NCBI RefSeq assembly: GCF_000633595.2
Contig: NZ_JIBU02000023.1
Span: forward strand, 1 to 64,000
Origin: Clostridium drakei
GTDB taxonomy: Bacteria; Bacillota; Clostridia; Clostridiales; Clostridiaceae
Length of the DNA: 64,000 nt
Direction: 5' to 3'
Part shown: piece by piece, positions 19,651-27,104 of the stretch
Numbering within the stretch: position 1 is the stretch's first letter
Layout: the number at the start of each line of letters is the position of its first letter
Program-made: the position numbers and the translations under genes
Notes under the pieces: generated by a model
Database searches by the model: none
What the model was told of the DNA's origin: nothing
The model's input: the letters and a program-made list of their open reading frames with translations, nothing else

Positions 19651-20106
19651 ATGCAAGCTCATGAAATAATGATTAATGAAGTGTACACAGCCAATGAAAA
19701 TGACTTAGTAAGATCCGTTATAAAAAAATTCATTAAATATCGCATAAGCGGTGTTCCTATAATAAATGACAAAAATCAAATTATAGCCTATGTAAGCGAT
19801 GGTGATATTATGAGATACATAGGAAAGCATGAAAACTTAGTTGTAGATTTTCTATATTATGTTTCTGCTGCAAAAGGTGATGATGATGAATTTGAAGACA
19901 GACTTCAAAAAATACTTAACTTAAACATCATGGATATAGCTCAACGAAAGGTTATTAAAGTAACTATAAATGAAGATATCGAAAACGTTGCCTCTATATT
20001 AGCTAAAAAGAGTATAAAAAAATTACCAGTAGAACATAATGGACTATTAGTTGGTATCATTAGTCGTGGAGATGTCATAAGGAATTGCTTTAAATCTATA
20101 CTTTAA
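19651..20106 (+). CDS. Two-CBS-domain protein
   Basis: A 151-residue protein made of two CBS motifs, about residues 1-60 (AHEIMINEVYTANENDLVRS, then ISGVPIINDKNQIIAYVSDGDIM) and 90-150 (DIAQRKVIKVTINEDIENVA, then KKLPVEHNGLLVGIISRGDVIR). CBS pairs bind adenine nucleotides such as AMP, ATP or SAM and sense energy state. With no fused enzyme domain its target is not visible. The ribosome binding site is strong (GGGGGG). It is a single gene flanked by terminators. The insert between the two motifs (VVDFLYYVSAAKGDDDEFED) may be a dimer or partner interface. Confidence 0.85.
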   Translation: MQAHEIMINEVYTANENDLVRSVIKKFIKYRISGVPIINDKNQIIAYVSDGDIMRYIGKHENLVVDFLYYVSAAKGDDDEFEDRLQKILNLNIMDIAQRKVIKVTINEDIENVASILAKKSIKKLPVEHNGLLVGIISRGDVIRNCFKSIL

Positions 20107-20125
20107 CGTTATTCAAAAGCTAAAT

Positions 20126-20158
20126 AACCGCACACTATTCAAATTTAAGTGTGCGGTT
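20126..20158. terminator. Hairpin between the CBS and HAD genes
   Basis: AACCGCACACT (20126-20136) pairs with AGTGTGCGGTT (20148-20158). This GC-rich 11-bp stem sits between convergent genes and probably terminates both, though the T-tracts are short. Confidence 0.75.
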
Positions 20159-20186
20159 TATAAACAAATCCTTCTAATAATATTAG

Positions 20187-20981
20187 TTAAATTGAAGCAG
20201 CATACTTGTTAATTACATTATATACTCCATTTTTATTATTATTTTCCGCAATAAAATTAGCATGTTTTTTAACGTCCTCTGGAGCATTTTCCATAGCATA
20301 GCTGTAATATGCTGCTTTAAACATACTTAAATCATTATAATAATCTCCAAAAACCATTGTATTATTTTGATCTATATCAAACTTTTCTTGAAGTATTTTT
20401 ATAGCATTTCCTTTGCTAGTACCCTTATTTATTATATCTATCCATTTATCACCTGATACTACAAACTCAAGATTTTCATTTAAATTGTTTTTTAAATGTT
20501 CAACAGTTTCTTGTTTTACACCATTTTTTATATAATAAGTTATTCTGTAGATTGGGCATTTTACCTCTTTAAAGGCTTTTACTATTACCCAAGGTACTTC
20601 AACGAATTTAAACTCCTCCAATATAACCTCTGATGGATCTATTATATATGCATCCTCTGCAGCTCCTAAAAATAACTCTTCTCCAAAATCTCTTTTTAAA
20701 CTTGCTACATGCTCTATATCTTCTGGTGAAATACAGCTAGAATAGAGAGTTTCTCCTTTATTATTGTATTTTACTAGTGCCCCATTATGTGATATAAATA
20801 TCATGCTTGTCTTTATTCTTTTAAAGTTTCTACTAAGCTGTGAATAAAATCTGCCGCTAGCTGCTGCAAATCTTATGTTTTTTTCCTGAAGATGATTTAT
20901 TAATCCAAACATTTTTTCATTTATCTTTCCTTCGTCATTTACCAAAGTACCATCCATATCACTTGCTATAAGTTTTATCAT
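20187..20981 (-). CDS. Cof-type HAD-IIB sugar/nucleotide phosphatase
   Basis: A 264-residue haloacid-dehalogenase-like phosphatase. Motif I is DMDGTLVND (Asp8, Asp10), motif II is FISHNGA, motif III includes the Lys in the NKGTSKGNAI region, and motif IV is GDYYNDLSMF with metal-binding acids. The cap between about residues 85 and 185 is the C2 type of the Cof/YwpJ group. These enzymes dephosphorylate sugar phosphates, flavin or PLP precursors with wide specificity. The actual substrate is not predictable. The start follows GGGAGGAAATTGA. Confidence 0.88.
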   Translation of the reverse strand: MIKLIASDMDGTLVNDEGKINEKMFGLINHLQEKNIRFAAASGRFYSQLSRNFKRIKTSMIFISHNGALVKYNNKGETLYSSCISPEDIEHVASLKRDFGEELFLGAAEDAYIIDPSEVILEEFKFVEVPWVIVKAFKEVKCPIYRITYYIKNGVKQETVEHLKNNLNENLEFVVSGDKWIDIINKGTSKGNAIKILQEKFDIDQNNTMVFGDYYNDLSMFKAAYYSYAMENAPEDVKKHANFIAENNNKNGVYNVINKYAASI

Positions 20982-21120
20982 TCAATTTCCTCCCACATAT
21001 AACACTATAATTATTTCACTATATTATAATTAATCTTCAACCACTTTATATGTAATTTTCATACATCCAACTATTTATATTATATATATTATGTATAAAA
21101 ACTCAACTCTTTTTATTCGA

Positions 21121-21217
21121 AGAAGAGGTAATAATCCTTTCTTCGATTTTAATTTTTTCATACTAGATAGTATTTTATATATTGTTTTAACTAGCTTGTC
21201 TTCCTATTACCTCTTCT
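21121..21217. repeat. Inverted repeat just downstream of the Spo0E-like gene
   Basis: AGAAGAGGTAATA (21121-21133) and TATTACCTCTTCT (21205-21217) are perfect 13-bp inverted arms separated by 71 bp. On the minus strand the element begins about 10 nt after the Spo0E-like stop codon and ends near CGAATAAAAAGAG. The loop is too long for a typical terminator, so it could be a structured 3' RNA or a small RNA. Confidence 0.5.
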
Positions 21218-21226
21218 GTTTTTTAG

Positions 21227-21403
21227 CTACTTACTAATGTTTTCTTGCTGGAGAATTTTATAATATTCATCCAAAATTGAATCTAACATTTGGCTTGCAA
21301 TTATTACTTCTGAGTCCAGCAAATCTGATCTTTCTCTTATCAAGTCATTCATATAACTCCTAGTTTCTTCAATTTTCTTCAATAATTGTTCTACTCTATC
21401 CAT
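21227..21403 (-). CDS. Spo0E-like aspartyl-phosphate phosphatase
   Basis: A 58-residue protein, typical for the Spo0E family that dephosphorylates Spo0A~P and restrains sporulation. It is predicted to form two helices. The family signature is visible as SQMLDSILDEYY in the second helix (about residues 39-50), in the usual S-x-x-L-D-x-x-I form. The ATG at 21403 is chosen because GGAGG lies seven bases upstream; a longer reading frame to 21502 has no ribosome binding site. It is a single gene. Its sensor or target specificity cannot be read from sequence. Confidence 0.82.
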   Translation of the reverse strand: MDRVEQLLKKIEETRSYMNDLIRERSDLLDSEVIIASQMLDSILDEYYKILQQENISK

Positions 21404-21565
21404 AATATCGCCTCCTTTCATGACCAATATTATCATTTTTAGTAATATTATGGATAGAAATCTGTAATGTTTTATATTTAAAAATACTACATAATTAGTC
21501 ATTATATTATGTAAAAATAAAAACTTATAATATAAATTTTTATTTTATGCAAATTTATAATAAAA

Positions 21566-21589
21566 AAGCTGTGGTTGTTTCCACAGCTT
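21566..21589 (-). terminator. Terminator of the NADAR-NrtR operon
   Basis: On the minus strand AAGCTGTGG, a six-base loop and CCACAGCTT are followed by TTTTTATTA. This perfect intrinsic terminator is about 55 bp past the NADAR stop codon. Confidence 0.88.
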
Positions 21590-21643
21590 AAAAATACATC
21601 TTTATTTTCATTATATTCATATATATTACCAACTATTGCTTGA

Positions 21644-22192
21644 CTATAAAAAAATTTTATCTCTAACTTCCATCAAAGCAAATCCTAAAAGATTTAATCC
21701 TTTCCAACATAAAGGATTTTCTATATTATGATCATCCTTAGACATACCTATTCCCCAAATTCTATCATATGGACTTGCTTCTACCAAAACTCTATCTTTT
21801 GTTTGAATTAAAAATTCTTTAAGATTTTCGTTTTGAGTAAACTTTGCATAATTGCCTTTAACTATGATAGAATATCGTGATTTTATCCACAATTCTTCAT
21901 CAAAGTTTTTCACCTTTCTGCCTAAAGTCTTCATCTGTTTAGGATGACTACTCTTCATTATTTCATCTAAAGTTTCATTATCTTTAAAAAGTCTAGCCTT
22001 TTCTGCCATCATATATTGTTCCATACAGCAATAACTATTTTCATCAACAACAAAATTTGCCTTCCACCACTGGCTTAAACAAGTTTTTGTAATACTACCA
22101 TCTTTAGAAGGCTGATGTCCCCAAAAAAATAAATATTTAATTCTTTTTCCTTTTTGAAAGTCCTGTTTTAAATTATCAATTGTATATTTCAT
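21644..22192 (-). CDS. NADAR-family protein (YbiA/RibX-like N-glycosidase)
   Basis: A 182-residue NADAR-fold protein. Landmarks are FFWGHQPSKDG (about residues 22-32), the conserved SQWW and CMEQYMMAEKARLF segment (about 57-69), SRYSIIVKGNYAKF, and VEASPYDRIWGIGM near residue 145. Family members cleave N-glycosidic bonds in riboflavin intermediates or remove ADP-ribose from DNA, and bind ADP-ribose-like ligands. It is the second gene after a NrtR-like regulator, 18 bp downstream. This context favours a role in NAD/ADP-ribose metabolism or ADP-ribose removal. Which substrate it uses cannot be decided here. Confidence 0.85.
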   Translation of the reverse strand: MKYTIDNLKQDFQKGKRIKYLFFWGHQPSKDGSITKTCLSQWWKANFVVDENSYCCMEQYMMAEKARLFKDNETLDEIMKSSHPKQMKTLGRKVKNFDEELWIKSRYSIIVKGNYAKFTQNENLKEFLIQTKDRVLVEASPYDRIWGIGMSKDDHNIENPLCWKGLNLLGFALMEVRDKIFL

Positions 22193-22210
22193 TTTTATAA
22201 TTTTCTCCTT

Positions 22211-23110
22211 TTACATATTTCTTTTCCATCCTGAATTATATTTAAATAATTTTGAAGGTCTATGCCCAGCATCTTTTGTAAACTGATTTGTTTCAATAAC
22301 CATGTTTGAAACCTTTCTTCTAAAAGCTGCCGCTAAAAGTTCTTTTCCTTGTATGACTTCATAAACCTGCTGAAGTTCAGTTAGCGTAAATAATTCAGGC
22401 ATAAGGTTAAAGGCTAAACTTGTATATTCAATTTTATTCCTTAGCCTTCTAATAGCATACTCAATAAACTTACCATGATCAAAAGCAATACCTGTAGATT
22501 CCATAATTTCTCTACTTACTTTACCATCTGGATTTTCTATAATTTTTATCTTGGCAGACAATTCTTCATTTTCATTCCAAAGTTTTATTTGTACTATCTG
22601 TTCGTAAATATATCCCTTTTCCACTACTTCCTTTTTTTCTTGAAGTAAATTATATCTAACATTAAACCAAGCTGCATCCTCTTCATCACTACCAGCTTTA
22701 ATACTTAATGAACTGCTGTCCACAAGTGCCATATAAGAAGAACTTATTACTCTAGTCCTAGGATCTCTACTAACTTCTCCCCAAGTATATAACTGCTCCA
22801 TATAAATATCATCAATATTGGTTTCAGCTCTTAATACACGTAAAGCCGCTTCATCTAAGCTTTCATTAACATCTACAAAACCACCAGGTAGTGCCCACTT
22901 ACCAATACATGGATGATCTCCTCTCTTTACTAAAAGAATTTTTAAAGATTTTTCTGGAAGCTTTCTGTAATTTTCTTTTTCTTCATTCATCACTGTAAAA
23001 ATCAACATATCCACAGTAAAAGATGGTTTTTGATATATTCCATCATCATATTGTTCTAAAAATTCTTCTTCAGTTAATCCTTGTTTATTTTTAATATTTA
23101 TATCTTTCAT
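22211..23110 (-). CDS. NrtR-like regulator: degenerate Nudix domain plus winged helix
   Basis: A protein of about 299 residues. A Nudix fold (about 20-165) is followed by a C-terminal winged helix with FTLTELQQVYEVIQGKELL and RPSKLFKYN, the layout of NrtR repressors that sense ADP-ribose and control NAD genes. The Nudix box GFVDVNE...RVLRAE lacks two of the catalytic glutamates (REUxEE appears as RVLRAE), so it probably binds but does not hydrolyse its ligand. The ATG at 23110 fits best: AGGGTG lies six bases before it. The gene shares an operon with NADAR. Two 11-bp palindromes overlap its promoter, suggesting autorepression. Confidence 0.82.
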   Translation of the reverse strand: MKDINIKNKQGLTEEEFLEQYDDGIYQKPSFTVDMLIFTVMNEEKENYRKLPEKSLKILLVKRGDHPCIGKWALPGGFVDVNESLDEAALRVLRAETNIDDIYMEQLYTWGEVSRDPRTRVISSSYMALVDSSSLSIKAGSDEEDAAWFNVRYNLLQEKKEVVEKGYIYEQIVQIKLWNENEELSAKIKIIENPDGKVSREIMESTGIAFDHGKFIEYAIRRLRNKIEYTSLAFNLMPELFTLTELQQVYEVIQGKELLAAAFRRKVSNMVIETNQFTKDAGHRPSKLFKYNSGWKRNM

Positions 23111-23141
23111 TATCATCACCCTAAACCTATTTTTATACAAA

Positions 23142-23166
23142 TGATATTATCACATTGATATTATCA
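23142..23166. promoter_or_regulatory. Two tandem palindromes, probable NrtR-like operator
   Basis: TGATATTATCA occurs twice, at 23142-23152 and 23156-23166, three bp apart. Each copy is an odd-length palindrome. They begin at the -10 element and cover the expected transcription start of the nrtR-NADAR operon, the classical place for a repressor site. Confidence 0.65.
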
Positions 23167-23194
23167 TATTATACTTTATTTTTTCTTTTGTCAA
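23166..23194 (-). promoter_or_regulatory. Promoter of the nrtR-NADAR operon
   Basis: On the minus strand TTGACA (23194-23189) is followed by TAATAT (23171-23166) after 17 bp, or by TATAAT (23173-23168) after 15 bp. Both -10 candidates touch the operator palindromes. Confidence 0.7.
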
Positions 23195-23215
23195 TAATTA
23201 TATTAGTTAAAAATT

Positions 23216-23257
23216 AAAATTGCAGCTGTTCCTATAACAAGAATCAGCTGCAATTTT
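23216..23257 (-). terminator. Terminator of the fruKA operon
   Basis: AAAATTGCAGCTG and CAGCTGCAATTTT form a perfect 13-bp stem with a 16-nt loop, followed on the minus strand by AATTTTTAAC. It lies about 90 bp after the fruA stop. Confidence 0.8.
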
Positions 23258-23344
23258 ATCAATTTGCTTATATACATCATTTAATTTCTAAACAAAAATT
23301 ATTGCAATATAAACTTTTTAAAATTAGATATTTATAGACCTTAA

Positions 23345-25234
23345 TTAGCTTAATTTTTCTTCCACTGGTTTTTTGAAAATTCCAAGCAATACTGCTGTTA
23401 TTGCTGATCCGATCAATATTGCTAAAGCATATAATAAAGGGCTTCCTTTAACTATAGCAATTACGAATATTCCACCGTGTGGAGCTGGCAATCCTATATT
23501 GAACATCATACTAAGGGCCCCAGCAACTGCTGAACCTATAATCGCTGCTGGTAATACTCTACCTGGATCTGCTGCTGCAAAAGGTATTGCACCTTCTGTT
23601 ATAAAACTTAATCCCATTACATAACAAGTTTTACCTGCATCTCTTTCTTGTTTTGTAAATTTATTTTTAAATATAGTAGTTGCAATAGCAATTCCTAGTG
23701 GTGGAACCATACCACCTGCCATAATAGCAGCGTGTGGATAAAAATTATTTGCACTTATCATTGCCAATCCAAATGTATATGCTGCTTTATTTATTGGGCC
23801 ACCCATGTCAACAGCCATCATTCCACCTAAAACTAAACCAAGAATAACTTTATTAGTTGTACCCATAGAACCTAACCATGCTGTAAGTCCTGTATTAATT
23901 GCCTTAACAGGGCTTGCTATAACAAGTAGCATTATTGCACCAGTAATAAATATTCCAAATAAAGGATATAAAAGTACTGGTTTTATACCTTCTAAAGACT
24001 GTGGAAGTCCAACAAATACTTTTTTAAGTAATACTACTACATAACCACCAAGAAAACCTGCAATTAATCCACCTAGGAATCCAGCACCAGAAGTATTGGC
24101 AAGTAACCCACCAACCATTGCTGGAGCAAATCCTGGCCTATCAGCTATACTCATACCTATGAATCCAGCAAGTACAGGTATCATTAGTGAGAATGCCCCT
24201 GCACCTCCACCAATATCCATTAACAATTTTGCTATTGGGTTGAATGTTGGATCTTTTGGGTCAAAAGCCTTAATTCCAAACATAAAGGATATAGCAATTA
24301 ATATACCACCGCCTACAACAAAAGGCAGCATGTTTGAAACACCATTCATAAGATGTTTGTAAAAGCCTGTTCTTTCATTTTTAGAAGAAGAACCCTCACC
24401 GCTTCCACTATGATGATATACTTGAGCTTCTCCATTTAATCCTTTATTTATAAGCTCTTCTGGTTTTTTTATTCCCTGTACTACAGGAACTTGAATTACC
24501 TTCTTGCCTTCAAATCTAGCCATTTCTACTTGCTTATCTGCAGCAACTATTATAGCATCTGCTCTTTCAATTTCATCTTCTGTTAATCTATTTTTCACAC
24601 CTGTAGAACCATTGGTTTCTACTTTAATGTCAACACCCATTTCTTTTGCTTTATTCTTTAAAGAATCTGCTGCCATATAAGTATGAGCTATACCTGTCGG
24701 ACAAGCTGTTACCGCCAATATAAATCCTTTTGATTTTGTATGACTTTCTTCTTTTTTTGGTTCTTGTTCTTTTAAATATTCTTTTTCTTGATTATCAATT
24801 AAAGTTAAAATTTCATCTTGCGAACTTGCTTCCATAAGTTTTTTTCTAAAGTCTTCATTCATAAGCAAACTTGATAATCTAGATAAAGTATCTAAATGAT
24901 CATTATGTGCTCCTTCACTAGCTGCTATCATAAAGAATATATGTGCATCACTTTCGTCCAAAGATTCATAGTCTATACCTTGTTTTGATCTTCCAAAACA
25001 TAATGCTGGAACTTTAACAGCTGAAGTTTTAGCATGAGGGATTGCTATACCGTCACCTATTCCCGTAGAAAATTGTTCTTCTCTTGCTAATATTGCTTTT
25101 TTGTATTCTACTTTATCATTTAACTTTCCTGCTTGATTTAACTTATTTACTAATTCGTCAATTACTTCAGATTTTGTATTAGAATTTAAATCTAAAATTA
25201 TGGTATCTTTTTTCAATAACTCTGTTATTTTCAT
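23345..25234 (-). CDS. fruA: PTS fructose transporter, IIABC fusion (FruA)
   Basis: A 629-residue phosphotransferase transporter that imports fructose as fructose 1-phosphate. The order is IIA (about 1-150, phosphorylated His67 in AIPHAKTS), IIB (about 170-270, phosphorylated Cys178 in VTACPTGIAHTYMA), then the membrane-embedded IIC (about 290-629, eight or more helices, including GGGILIAISFMFG and MGGPINKAAYTFG). The ATG at 25234 follows GAGGGAGGAAAACAT; an upstream in-frame ATG lies ahead of that site. It follows fruK in an operon, and phosphorylation starts from HPr in the cytosol. A DeoR-type fruR gene, often first in such operons, is absent here. Confidence 0.93.
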   Translation of the reverse strand: MKITELLKKDTIILDLNSNTKSEVIDELVNKLNQAGKLNDKVEYKKAILAREEQFSTGIGDGIAIPHAKTSAVKVPALCFGRSKQGIDYESLDESDAHIFFMIAASEGAHNDHLDTLSRLSSLLMNEDFRKKLMEASSQDEILTLIDNQEKEYLKEQEPKKEESHTKSKGFILAVTACPTGIAHTYMAADSLKNKAKEMGVDIKVETNGSTGVKNRLTEDEIERADAIIVAADKQVEMARFEGKKVIQVPVVQGIKKPEELINKGLNGEAQVYHHSGSGEGSSSKNERTGFYKHLMNGVSNMLPFVVGGGILIAISFMFGIKAFDPKDPTFNPIAKLLMDIGGGAGAFSLMIPVLAGFIGMSIADRPGFAPAMVGGLLANTSGAGFLGGLIAGFLGGYVVVLLKKVFVGLPQSLEGIKPVLLYPLFGIFITGAIMLLVIASPVKAINTGLTAWLGSMGTTNKVILGLVLGGMMAVDMGGPINKAAYTFGLAMISANNFYPHAAIMAGGMVPPLGIAIATTIFKNKFTKQERDAGKTCYVMGLSFITEGAIPFAAADPGRVLPAAIIGSAVAGALSMMFNIGLPAPHGGIFVIAIVKGSPLLYALAILIGSAITAVLLGIFKKPVEEKLS

Positions 25235-25311
25235 ATGTTTTCCTCCCTCTTTTTTAAAGGTTTTCATCATTCACTTTTAAAATAATATGCATATTTTTAT
25301 TTAATTATCAG

Positions 25312-25344
25312 ACTTGTTAAATGTCTAAATGGCATTTAACAAGT
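25312..25344 (-). other. Intercistronic hairpin between fruK and fruA
   Basis: ACTTGTTAAATG and CATTTAACAAGT form a perfect 12-bp stem with a 9-nt loop in the 194-bp gap between fruK and fruA. No strong T-tract follows, so it is more likely an mRNA stability or partial-attenuation structure than a full terminator. Confidence 0.6.
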
Positions 25345-25428
25345 TTGCTTAAAGATTAAATATATAATCTAAAATTACAACTAGCCTCTATTTTCTATAA
25401 GTAAACATCCTCTGAATTAAAAATCATT

Positions 25429-26340
25429 TTATATTTTTGTTATAATTATTTTCTTTAGCAAAGTTTCTACTTCTTGCTTTTTGCATAAATCCATAGAAAA
25501 TGCTGTGGCACTTCCTGATGCTGCTCCATATTTTAAAGCTTCAACTAAATTCAAGTTTTGTGAATAACTTGCTAAGAAACCTGCTATCATTGAATCTCCT
25601 GCACCTACCGAATTTTTTACAATACCTTTAGGTGCTGATGCTTGATATACACCTTCTTCACATGAAAGTAATGCTCCCTTTGATGCCATAGATATAATTA
25701 TGTTTTCTGCTCCCATATCTCTAAGTTTTTGTGCATACTTTATAATTTCTTCTCTAGTTTCAATTTCTACCCCAAATATTTCACCCAATTCATGATTATT
25801 TGGTTTTATTAAAAATGGTTTATATTTTAATGTTGAAGTTAAAGCTTCTCCAGTGGTATCCACTACTACTTTAACTTTTTTGCCTAAACATTTTTCTTGA
25901 ATTAATGAATATACATTAGCTGGTAGTGACTTTTGCACATTACCTGCAAGCACTAAATAATCATCAGAATTTAAAGCTTCTATTTTTTCAAATAACTTAT
26001 TTAAGTCTTCTTGTTTTATAATAGGTCCAGCTCCGTTTATCTCTGTTTCTTCTTTAGATTTAAGTTTTACATTTATTCTTGTGTCTCCATCAACCTCTAT
26101 AAAATCAGTATAAACCCCTTCATTTTGTAATGAATTTTTTATAAAGTCCCCTGTGAAACCTCCTATAAAACCTAACGCTTTATTTTTTATACCAAAATTA
26201 TTTAAAACTCTCGATACATTTATACCTTTTCCGCCAGGATATTTATTTTCACTAATCACTCTATTTACTGCTGCTGGTTTAAAATCATCTACTTTAATGA
26301 CATAGTCTATAGATGGATTAAAAGTTACTGTACATATCAT
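25429..26340 (-). CDS. fruK: 1-phosphofructokinase (FruK)
   Basis: It phosphorylates fructose 1-phosphate to fructose 1,6-bisphosphate with ATP, feeding PTS-imported fructose into glycolysis. The 303-residue PfkB-family kinase has the first signature near residue 38 (GGKGINVSRVL) and the second near 250 (NSVGAGDSMIAGFLA), with Asp in GAGD as the catalytic base. The N-terminus MICTVTFNPSIDYVI is typical of the FruK/LacC group. A GGTGG site precedes the ATG. It is the first gene of fruKA, under a promoter with repeated operator-like sequences. Confidence 0.93.
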   Translation of the reverse strand: MICTVTFNPSIDYVIKVDDFKPAAVNRVISENKYPGGKGINVSRVLNNFGIKNKALGFIGGFTGDFIKNSLQNEGVYTDFIEVDGDTRINVKLKSKEETEINGAGPIIKQEDLNKLFEKIEALNSDDYLVLAGNVQKSLPANVYSLIQEKCLGKKVKVVVDTTGEALTSTLKYKPFLIKPNNHELGEIFGVEIETREEIIKYAQKLRDMGAENIIISMASKGALLSCEEGVYQASAPKGIVKNSVGAGDSMIAGFLASYSQNLNLVEALKYGAASGSATAFSMDLCKKQEVETLLKKIIITKI

Positions 26341-26376
26341 TTGTTATCCACCACCTTTTTTGATATCTATGTAGAC

Positions 26377-26405
26377 ATTATAATATAAAAATTTTTGAAA
26401 AACAA
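26377..26405 (-). promoter_or_regulatory. Promoter of fruKA
   Basis: On the minus strand TTGTTT (26405-26400), a 17-bp spacer and TATAAT (26382-26377). The -35 lies inside the first of several repeated operator-like sequences. Confidence 0.65.
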
Positions 26406-26461
26406 TCATTTTTGTTCAAAAATAATCATTAATTTTTAAATTTCAGTCATAATCAATCATT
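26395..26461. promoter_or_regulatory. Operator-like direct repeats upstream of fruK
   Basis: TTGAAAAACAATCATT (26395-26410) and TTCAAAAATAATCATT (26415-26430) match at 14 of 16 positions and are exactly 20 bp apart. A third CAATCATT is at 26454-26461 and a related CAGTCATA at 26444. Regular spacing on one face of the helix, overlapping the -35, suggests a DeoR-type FruR or similar regulator. Confidence 0.5.
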
Positions 26462-26583
26462 AGCGGTAATTTTACATAGATAATAACTTTTTTTAGTTTA
26501 ACTCATAAACTGATATTATAATCACAATTTTTCAACTCACATTAATAAGACCTATAAAAATTTGTATGAAAGGATATGATTTT

Positions 26584-26943
26584 ATGAATGGTATAAACTT
26601 AAATCTTATGCCAATTTTACGTTGAGGTTACCAATGTACTTCACCTGTAGGTGATATGACTGGAAATTTTGTTTCACCTCCACCAACCAGTGCACCACCA
26701 AATTTTGTTCCTATGAAATCTAAAGGTATTAATAAAATTGATTTAAGTGGTTTAAACGTTCATGGAAATGTCCTAAAACCTCTTATGTTTAAGCATATAT
26801 ACATGTGGCTTAGGGATGGAAGTGAATTTTGGTGCTGGATTTCTTATATATCTGATCCACACCTTGGTGGTTTCAGGTGGGACGGTTCTCATTGGATTAG
26901 TTTTGAAGTTGACTTGAGAAAAATAGATGTTTATTCAACTTAA
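26584..26943 (+). CDS. Small hypothetical clostridial protein interrupted by an in-frame TGA
   Basis: The best-supported start is the ATG at 26584, with AAGGA nine bases upstream. Codon 14 (26623-26625) is TGA, and the frame then continues without a stop to 26943. Read through, the protein has about 119 residues: a proline-rich segment (VSPPPTSAPPNFVP), then an aromatic C-terminal domain (YMWLRDGSEFWCWISY, GGFRWDGSHW, VDLRKIDVYS). A restart at the ATG at 26656 (weak AGGTG site) would give 95 residues. The function is unknown. The TGA may be a nonsense mutation, a sequencing error, or, less likely, a recoded codon; see findings. Strong downstream terminator. Confidence 0.55.
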
Positions 26944-26967
26944 AATGATTTATCATGTATAAAATTT

Positions 26968-27021
26968 TTGAAAATCAAAAGACCGTATTAAATTCTCTTA
27001 AACACGGCCTTTGATTTTCAA
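26968..27021. terminator. Bidirectional terminator
   Basis: TTGAAAATCAAAAGACCGT pairs with ACGGCCTTTGATTTTCAA, with one bulge and one mismatch, between the convergent small-protein and FAH-family genes. A and T richness on the two sides allows use in both directions. Confidence 0.8.
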
Positions 27022-27104
27022 TAAAAGATTTGATTATATTTTATAGGTTGATAGTTCTTTTAGCTTTTTATAGTAAGTTTCAATTACATCCTTATGAAAG
27101 CATT

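Noticed and set aside
23142-23166. Simple AT-rich repeat
   Set aside because: Two exact 11-bp palindromes, 3 bp apart, directly at the -10 element, are better explained as an operator.
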